A stretch of 64,000 nucleotides of DNA. Origin: Neobittarella massiliensis (ex Bilen et al. 2018) (GTDB lineage: Bacteria > Bacillota > Clostridia > Oscillospirales > Ruminococcaceae). The position numbers and the translations under genes are program-made. The stretch covers positions 186,001 to 250,000 of the forward strand of contig NZ_OKQO01000003.1 in the NCBI RefSeq assembly GCF_900289145.1, read 5' to 3'. Shown here piece by piece: positions 35,108-40,550 of the stretch (position 1 is the stretch's first letter; each line of letters begins with the position of its first letter). Below the pieces are notes generated by a model. It was not told where the DNA came from. It did no database searches and worked only from the letters and a program-made list of their open reading frames with translations.

Positions 35108-35314
35108 ATGGATTTTGACCCCCAATTTTGGGTGCAGATACTCATCTACGCCGTGTCGTTCGGCGTGGTGTACGGGCAGATCACCACCCGTATCAAGTAT
35201 CTCGAGCAAAAAGTGGACAAGCACAACGAGGTGGTGGAGCGCATGGCGATGGCCGAGCGCGACATCAAGAGCGCCCACCGCCGCATCGACGAGATGAGGG
35301 AGGAATTGCCGTGA
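35108..35314 (+). CDS. Small phage membrane protein with coiled coil (XhlA/holin-associated type)
   Basis: 68 residues: an N-terminal membrane helix (WVQILIYAVSFGVVYGQI) and a charged coiled coil (KYLEQKVDKHNEVVERM). This is the layout of hemolysin XhlA-like proteins encoded beside holins. The start is ATG 35108 with AGAGAGGAGGA upstream. The stop overlaps the holin start by 4 nt (GTGA). Confidence 0.75.
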   Translation: MDFDPQFWVQILIYAVSFGVVYGQITTRIKYLEQKVDKHNEVVERMAMAERDIKSAHRRIDEMREELP

Positions 35315-35592
35315 AGATCAACTGGAGAGTACGGCTCAAAAATCCGGTGTTTTGGGCGCAACTGGCGGCGGCTATCGTGCTGCCTATCCTGGCCTATCTG
35401 GGCCTCGCCTGGGGCGATATGACCAGCTGGGCGGCGCTGGGCGGCATTTTGGTGCAGGCGGTAAAAAACCCGGTGATCCTGGTGTCGGTGGTGGTGTCGG
35501 TGTGGGGCATTGTAAACGACCCCACCACCGCCGGCCTGGGCGACAGCAAAAAGGCGCTGGGTTACCAGCGCCCCAAACAGGAGGAACAGTGA
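35311..35592 (+). CDS. Phage holin (phi LC3 type)
   Basis: 93 residues. KINWRVRLKNPVFWAQLAAA and two membrane helices (AAAIVLPILAYLGLAW, NPVILVSVVVSVWGIV), followed by NDPTTAGLGDSKKALGY, a tail shared by this holin family. Holins permeabilise the membrane so that endolysin reaches the wall. The start is GTG 35311 (AGGGAGGAA upstream), overlapping the previous stop. The endolysin begins 2 bp after its stop. Confidence 0.92.
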   Translation: MKINWRVRLKNPVFWAQLAAAIVLPILAYLGLAWGDMTSWAALGGILVQAVKNPVILVSVVVSVWGIVNDPTTAGLGDSKKALGYQRPKQEEQ

Positions 35593-35593
35593 T

Positions 35594-36181
35594 ATGGCTC
35601 AGCAGCTCATCCAACCGGTAAACGATATGACCGTTACCGCCAGCTACCGGTGGGGCGGGGCCTACCGCGCCCGCTTTGGCAGCGACCACTACGGCCAAGA
35701 CGTGGTGGGCAGTTCCACCGTGTACGCCCAGGGCAGCGGCCGGGTGCTGTTTGCCGGCTGTGACCGTGTGTGCGGCTACGTGGTGGGCATCCTCTACGAC
35801 GAGGTGCAAAACCACTTTGACGGCGGCAGCTGCCCGGTGGTGGGGCGCTACTTTCACCTGGCCGGCGTGCAGGTGCAGCCCGGCCAGCGGGTAGACAAAG
35901 ATACCGTCATCGGCATCATGGGCAGCACCGGCGCGCTGACCACCGGCCGGCACCTGCACATCGAGCTGGACCGCGACACCGCCTACCCGGCCTACACCCC
36001 CACCCTGACCGGCGATTCGAACATCCTAAAGGCCGGACTGCGCGGTACGAAAGACACCACCCTCGACCCCATGCGCCTGACCCACTGCAAGACCTCTGGT
36101 CCTGATAACCAGCGCTGCGCGGTGGGGGACGGTATCGCCTGGGTCGACCCCCGCGACGGCGCTATCCCCCGCATTCAGTAG
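35594..36181 (+). CDS. M23 family peptidoglycan endopeptidase (prophage endolysin)
   Basis: 195 residues. LytM/M23 zinc peptidase signature: SDHYGQDVV (H and D ligands; the usual HxGxD is HYGQD here) and GRHLHIELD (HxH). YFHLAGVQVQPGQRVDKDTVIG and GSTGALTTG between them are the typical beta-hairpins. No signal peptide is visible, as expected for export through a holin. The C-terminal 60 residues may bind the wall. The start is ATG 35594 behind CAGGAGGAACAG. It ends the lysis cassette and is followed by a hairpin. Confidence 0.93.
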   Translation: MAQQLIQPVNDMTVTASYRWGGAYRARFGSDHYGQDVVGSSTVYAQGSGRVLFAGCDRVCGYVVGILYDEVQNHFDGGSCPVVGRYFHLAGVQVQPGQRVDKDTVIGIMGSTGALTTGRHLHIELDRDTAYPAYTPTLTGDSNILKAGLRGTKDTTLDPMRLTHCKTSGPDNQRCAVGDGIAWVDPRDGAIPRIQ

Positions 36182-36219
36182 CGGGGGAGCGGGCCGATAA
36201 GTAAATGAGGTAGATAAGC

Positions 36220-36254
36220 AGCAGAGGAACGTATTTAGAGGACGTTCCTCTGCT
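36220..36254 (+). terminator. Hairpin after the lysis cassette
   Basis: AGCAGAGGAACGT (36220-36232) and ACGTTCCTCTGCT (36242-36254) pair perfectly; the following DNA is only moderately T-rich. Confidence 0.6.
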
Positions 36255-36302
36255 GTTATGTGTATATGTTGTAGGCGTATTTAATAAAAAAGTGATAAAA
36301 CA

Positions 36303-36331
36303 TTGATTTTTATTAAGATATTTGCTATGAT
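36303..36331 (+). promoter_or_regulatory. Promoter of the small HTH gene
   Basis: TTGATT (36303-36308), 17 bp, TATGAT (36326-36331), 55 bp before the ATG, in a strongly AT-rich pocket. Confidence 0.65.
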
Positions 36332-36385
36332 CAAATGCGAGGAACAAATTGTATAAAATAACATTACTTAGAATGGAGAATTGTC

Positions 36386-36613
36386 ATGCCGATCATGTTG
36401 ACCTTTTCACGTGCTGTATATCAGTATAGGAAAGCACATCATTTATCACAGGAAAAAATGGCCGAGCGATGTGGTATATCTGTTGCACACTATAAAAGAT
36501 TTGAAAAAGGGGAGACAAATGTAGGACTGGATATCGCACTGCGTATTGCTGAAGTATCGGAGGTCCGCCTGGATGGGCTGAATAAGAGAGAAGTAGGGAC
36601 GATAGAGACGTGA
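36386..36613 (+). CDS. Small XRE-family HTH regulator beside a CRISPR-like unit
   Basis: 75 residues, one Cro/CI-type domain: LSQEKMAERCGISVAHYKRFEKG at about residues 21-43, then LDIALRIAEVSEVRLDGL. The closest relatives in the window are the broken gene upstream of the 12-kb CRISPR array (LSQVEVAKLCGIS, then YQRIE) and the 27.1-kb gene (HYKKVERG). The start is ATG 36386 with a GGAG site about 8 nt upstream; a second in-frame ATG is at codon 4. Seven bp after its stop begins a promoter that reads into two diverged CRISPR-like repeats. It is AT-richer than its neighbours, a sign of transfer. Confidence 0.9.
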   Translation: MPIMLTFSRAVYQYRKAHHLSQEKMAERCGISVAHYKRFEKGETNVGLDIALRIAEVSEVRLDGLNKREVGTIET

Positions 36614-36619
36614 TTTTAT

Positions 36620-36649
36620 TTGACGTCTCGGCTACGTTGTGTGTATAGT
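36620..36649 (+). promoter_or_regulatory. Promoter of the CRISPR-like unit
   Basis: TTGACG (36620-36625), 18 bp, TATAGT (36644-36649). Its -10 ends 40 nt before the first diverged repeat; in the full array at 12 kb the same distance is 38 nt. Confidence 0.65.
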
Positions 36650-36689
36650 GTAAGGTACAGTACCGATAGCGCATATCGCAATATTTTTT

Positions 36690-36793
36690 GACGCCTGGTA
36701 AAAAAGGCGTACTGGATTGAAATGAAGTTCTGTTTTTTTAGAGACCCGTGTCGCCGGGTTCGTCGCCCCCGTATAGGCGGCGTGGATTTTTGG
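36690..36793 (+). CRISPR. Two diverged CRISPR-like repeats around one 38-nt spacer (possible crRNA-like RNA)
   Basis: First repeat 36690-36723: its last 11 nt, TGGATTGAAAT, equal those of the 12-kb array. The 5' part differs but still folds (ACGCCT...AGGCGT). Spacer 36724-36761 starts GAAGTTCTG. Second repeat 36762-36793: GTCGCCCCCGTATAGGCGG, then CGTGGATT, matching the array repeat at most positions and folding through GTCGCC/GGCGGC; its 3' end decays to TTTTGG, as the last array repeat also decays after GGATT. A promoter precedes and a strong hairpin follows, so a short RNA of about 190 nt is predicted. It may be a relic array or a CreA/CreR-like regulatory RNA. Confidence 0.55.
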
Positions 36794-36801
36794 CTATCGG
36801 T

Positions 36802-36847
36802 ACAACAAAACAGGGCGGTCACTGCAGTGACCGCCCTGTTTTGTTGT
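36802..36847 (+). terminator. Perfect 46-nt palindrome, bidirectional terminator
   Basis: ACAACAAAACAGGGCGGTC and on through ACTG (36802-36824) is followed at once by its exact reverse complement ending TTTTGTTGT (36825-36847). The GC core and terminal T-rich arm on both strands fit a bidirectional terminator for the CRISPR-like unit. Confidence 0.75.
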
Positions 36848-36913
36848 CTCTACGCCCGTCCACCAAGTCTGCCTGGCAGCAGCATCTGCCCGGCTCGTAC
36901 CTGACAGCCGCCA

Positions 36914-36945
36914 CCCCGCCCGGGAATAGCTGGGCGGGGCCTTTT
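36914..36945 (+). terminator. Terminator-like hairpin
   Basis: CCCCGCCC (36914-36921) and GGGCGGGG (36932-36939) with a short CCTTTT tail. No gene immediately upstream uses it. Confidence 0.4.
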
Positions 36946-37153
36946 GCGGTGCGGCGGCTGGGGGAGCCGGTGCCCGGGGCCGCGACACGCCCGGCTGGGG
37001 CACCTTCTGCCGCTGTTTTAGAGCCCGGTCGCCGCCCCTTACCGCCCGCATCTCTGCCCCGCAAAGAGGGCCTGCCCGCCGCCGCTCAAAAAAAGGCGGG
37101 CCGCCCCGCCGGGCAGCTCGCCGCAGATCGCCGAGGGATATAGGGGCCGGAGC

Positions 37154-37366
37154 TCATACCCGCCAGCGGTTGCCGCAGGTCTGGCACACGGCGTAACCGC
37201 GGGTGACCGACCGCTGGCCCCGCAGCAGGCAAAACAGCGCGATCCAGCCGACGATGGGGATAAACAGTAAAATGATATACAGCAGCACCGTAAAACAGCC
37301 CCGCCGCCGTGTCTCGGCCACCGCCTGCACCTGTACGTTTAAACTGCCGCACCGCCCACACTGCAT
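37154..37366 (-). CDS. Small membrane protein between two zinc knuckles
   Basis: 70 residues: N-terminal MQCGRCGSLNVQVQAVAET, one strongly hydrophobic hairpin (GCFTVLLYIILLFIPIVGWIALFCLLRG) and C-terminal YAVCQTCGNRW. Two CxxC knuckles on either side of the membrane segment could together form one zinc ribbon. The start is ATG 37366 with CGGGAGGC about 7 nt upstream; a longer reading lacks a site. Similar small zinc-ribbon membrane proteins are common in Firmicutes, without known function. It stands alone. Confidence 0.75.
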   Translation of the reverse strand: MQCGRCGSLNVQVQAVAETRRRGCFTVLLYIILLFIPIVGWIALFCLLRGQRSVTRGYAVCQTCGNRWRV

Positions 37367-38140
37367 AAAAAAGCCTCCCGGTAACAGGCTGCCGCCGCCC
37401 CGGCGCCCACAGCCCACTAAAGATCATATCTCTATCATACAGGATATGCCCGCCCGGCGCAACCGGTCCCGTCCGCCCGTCAAACGATCCCTCCCACCCC
37501 CACACACCACACACCGCCCCGCCGCTCTGTCCCGCCCCGGTGTATGCCGCCCCGCTGCCGCTGGATTAGGCACTGCCGCCGCGGCAGAGCACATCAGCAG
37601 CACCAGTAGCACGGGCGCTGCTGGTCTCAACTAGACGAAAATAGAGAGTCTCAGCCGTCCCGATGATCGGTGGGGGCAGATGATTCGGTTTCAGTGTGTG
37701 GGTATCGGTGCATATGGCGGGTGAGGCAGTCATGTCGCTACCTATCCGCACCGGTCAGTGCCAAAGCGGGCAACAGCAGCGGTCTCTTATCGGCGGGGGA
37801 GGAGCATAGCGAGCCGTCACCCGTTCGGCGCAGACGGTACCCCACCTTTGCCCCCACAAGCAGCTATGGCAGCAGTGTCCGCCCGATTATCGGAAGCTGC
37901 TCCGGGCGCTCTGGTCGTCATGGCGGTGTGCCCATCCGGGGCGGTGGGCTATCCCTCTGCACCGCCCCAGCACCTCGCTCCCCCAAAGGTGACGGCCGGC
38001 TTATCGCACTGCCTGGTAGTCGCCTGCGCCCCGCTGCGGCGTTAAACCGCCCCACTGCTCATAGGGCTGCTTGTCCACTTTTTGCCCGCCTGGACGATAT
38101 GCCTGCAGATCGCGATCGTGCTCGTGCTGTGAAAGAGTTA
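37367..38140. other. Intergenic, no gene seen
   Basis: About 770 bp, C-rich on the + strand, unlike spacers left of 33 kb. No convincing gene or RNA. Frames here have no ribosome sites. Confidence 0.45.
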
Positions 38141-38208
38141 CAGAACATTGACAAATGTATACAAAATAGTAAAAAATGTTCTGTATTACTGTCAGATATG
38201 TTAGGATG
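38141..38208 (+). promoter_or_regulatory. Promoter region of the MoxR operon with a 10-bp inverted repeat
   Basis: ACAGAACATT (38141-38150) and AATGTTCTGT (38176-38185) form a perfect inverted repeat 25 bp apart. TTCTGT (38180-38185), 17 bp, TAGGAT (38203-38208) is a candidate promoter overlapping the right arm. A regulator binding both arms could loop or occlude it. Confidence 0.5.
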
Positions 38209-38350
38209 TTTCTTGTAAGAGTACAGACTATATAGCAGAGAATGTAAATTTTCGACAGAAGCCTTGCCGGGTGCTGTGCCCCATGTTTGCCCCGGAAACA
38301 GTTTTACAGTGGCGGCCCGGCGAAGTCGCAGAGAGGAAGGTGCAGCTGCC

Positions 38351-39364
38351 ATGACCAGAGGTAAGAAGATACGACAGCGGGTGTTACAGGAGATCAAAAA
38401 GGCGGTGGTGGGCAAAGAGGAGATCGTCGATAAGATCCTCATGGCCATGACCGCCGGCGGCCATGTGCTGCTCGACGATATCCCCGGCGTGGGCAAAACT
38501 ACCATGGCTCTGGCTTTTTCGCGGGCGCTGTCGCTGGAGTATAAGCGCCTGCAGTTCACCCCCGATGTGACCCCGTCTGATGTGACCGGGTTTATGATGT
38601 ATAACAGAGCTACCAGCCGGTTCGAGTACAATCCCGGGGCTATCCTCTGCAACCTGTTTTTGGCCGACGAGATCAATCGCACCAGCGCCAAGACCCAATC
38701 GGCGCTGCTGGAAGTGATGGAGGAGGGCCGGTTCACCATCGAGGGAGAGACTCGCCAGGTGCCGCAGCCCTTCACTGTTATCGCCACCCAGAATCCCATC
38801 GGCTCTATCGGCACCCAACAGCTGCCCGAGAGCCAGCTCGACCGCTTTATGATCTGCCTGTCCATGGGGTATCCGGCCTTAGAAGAAGAGTCGCTCATCA
38901 TGAAACAGCGCCACACGCAAAATCCGCTGGATACGATCTGCCCCGTGCTCACGCAGCAGGATATCCTCACCATGCGCGCCGAGGCGGCCGCCACCGCAGT
39001 GCACGATGCGGTGTATGACTATGTCTCGGCCCTGGCCGCCAAGACCCGCGCCTGCGAGATGGTCTCTCTGGGTATCTCGCCCCGCGGCTCGATGGCCCTG
39101 ATCCGCATGGCCAAGGCCCGTGCCTACTTGGATGGGCGCGCCTTTGTCATCCCCGACGACGTGCAGGGCTGCCTGTTCGATGTGGGCTGTCACCGTCTGC
39201 TGTTGGGCACTAAGGCCAAAGTGGGGGGGATCACCGCCCGCCAGGTATTGCAGGATATCTTAAAGCAGGTCGAGGTGCCGCAGATCAGCGAAGAGCTGCT
39301 GGGTGACGAACCGACAGATCGAGGTGAAAAAGCATGCGCAAAAGCCGCATCTTATACGGGATAG
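38351..39364 (+). CDS. MoxR family AAA+ ATPase
   Basis: 337 residues. Walker A IPGVGKTT (residues 44-51), Walker B NLFLADEINR, sensor 1 VIATQNPIG and LPESQLDRFM as in MoxR proteins, which act as chaperones for partner complexes. SLGISPRGSMALIRMAKARA near 250 is the typical sensor 2 region, and PDDVQ follows. The start is ATG 38351, with GAGAGGAAGG about 11 nt upstream; a longer reading runs into the promoter. The 3' end overlaps the DUF58 start by 31 nt, the usual MoxR-DUF58 pair. It heads a five-gene envelope operon. Confidence 0.95.
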   Translation: MTRGKKIRQRVLQEIKKAVVGKEEIVDKILMAMTAGGHVLLDDIPGVGKTTMALAFSRALSLEYKRLQFTPDVTPSDVTGFMMYNRATSRFEYNPGAILCNLFLADEINRTSAKTQSALLEVMEEGRFTIEGETRQVPQPFTVIATQNPIGSIGTQQLPESQLDRFMICLSMGYPALEEESLIMKQRHTQNPLDTICPVLTQQDILTMRAEAAATAVHDAVYDYVSALAAKTRACEMVSLGISPRGSMALIRMAKARAYLDGRAFVIPDDVQGCLFDVGCHRLLLGTKAKVGGITARQVLQDILKQVEVPQISEELLGDEPTDRGEKACAKAASYTG

Positions 39365-40527
39365 TCTGCCTGGGGGCACTGGTGTTCGCCGGCGTTTACT
39401 GGGATTACCTGTCTTTTCTCATTTTTGTCAGCTGTCTGTTGCTGCCGCTGTTTTTGTACCTGCAGCTGCGGCTGACAGCAAAAAAGGTGGCGGTGGAGCT
39501 GCAAGTCTCGCCGCCGGCACTGCCCAAAAAAGACCCGCTGCAGCTCACTTTTGCAGTGCACAACCGCTCTTTTATACCGGTGGCCCAGCTGCGCATCGAC
39601 TACCAGCTGCGAAATGTGCTCTACCCACAGGTCACCGGCCATCGGGTATATCTGCTGGCGCCGGGCAAAAATACCCAGCGGGTGACGGTGAACATGCGTC
39701 CCCAGCATATGGGCACGCACCAGATAACGGTGCAGCGGGTGCTGCTCTACGATTTTTTGCACCTGTTCTGTGTGGCCGTACCCTGCAAAAATGACAGCTG
39801 TACCGTTGCCGTACAGCCCCGCTTTTTAAACAGCAGTCTGCAGCTGAGCGACCAGCACTACTACCGAGCCGACGAGAGCGAGCTGTTTTCCCCCACCCGG
39901 GTGGGCAGCGACCCGTCCGAGATCCTGCGGCTGCGGCCCTACCAGCCCGGCGACCGTCTCAGCCGTATCCACTGGAAATTGTCGGCCAAAGAAGGGGAGC
40001 TGGTCGTCAAAGACCCCAGCCAGCCCATCCATAGCGAGACGTATATACTGCTGGAGCTGTACGCCCCCTGGGGCCGGCAAAAAGCGGATATCGACGGGGT
40101 GGTGGAGTCGGCCTGCATGCTCTCAATGCTGTTTTTAAAAGAGGGGGTGCCCCACACCGTATTCTGGTATGACCGCCCCCAAAAAGCGCTGCTGCACCAG
40201 CCGGTCGCCGACATGACCGACCTGTACCTGCTGGTCGAAAAACTGCTCGGCACCAGCCCTTACGGCGACGACGTGCAGGCCCTGAGAGCGTACAGAGACC
40301 AGTTCGCAGCCGTATTTGCCCCCTGTGGCCGAGTGCTCTATGTCACCTCCCGGCTGCAGCAGCGGGATATCGATCGCCTGGGCGCGCCGCACCGGCGCAA
40401 GATGACCGCCTTTTTGGTGGGGGATTTCAGCCGCCAGAGCATACCCGATCTCGGGCGTGACGAGCTGCCGCTCCACTTTGTCGACAGCCAAGACCCGGCG
40501 GCCGCCTTTAACGAGATGATTTTATAG
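39334..40527 (+). CDS. DUF58 family membrane-anchored protein
   Basis: 397 residues. Two membrane helices at the N-terminus (about residues 7-40), a beta-rich extracytoplasmic-type segment, and the DUF58 core PTRVGSDPSEILRLRPYQPG followed by DRLSRIHWKLSAKEG at about residues 190-225. A vWA-like domain with LLELYAPWG follows. DUF58 proteins are regular partners of MoxR ATPases and of transglutaminase-like proteins, both present here. ATG 39334 overlaps moxR; the RBS (GAGGTG) lies within the moxR coding region. Confidence 0.92.
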   Translation: MRKSRILYGIVCLGALVFAGVYWDYLSFLIFVSCLLLPLFLYLQLRLTAKKVAVELQVSPPALPKKDPLQLTFAVHNRSFIPVAQLRIDYQLRNVLYPQVTGHRVYLLAPGKNTQRVTVNMRPQHMGTHQITVQRVLLYDFLHLFCVAVPCKNDSCTVAVQPRFLNSSLQLSDQHYYRADESELFSPTRVGSDPSEILRLRPYQPGDRLSRIHWKLSAKEGELVVKDPSQPIHSETYILLELYAPWGRQKADIDGVVESACMLSMLFLKEGVPHTVFWYDRPQKALLHQPVADMTDLYLLVEKLLGTSPYGDDVQALRAYRDQFAAVFAPCGRVLYVTSRLQQRDIDRLGAPHRRKMTAFLVGDFSRQSIPDLGRDELPLHFVDSQDPAAAFNEMIL

Positions 40528-40550
40528 ACCGGGGACAGGAGGGGTCCGCC

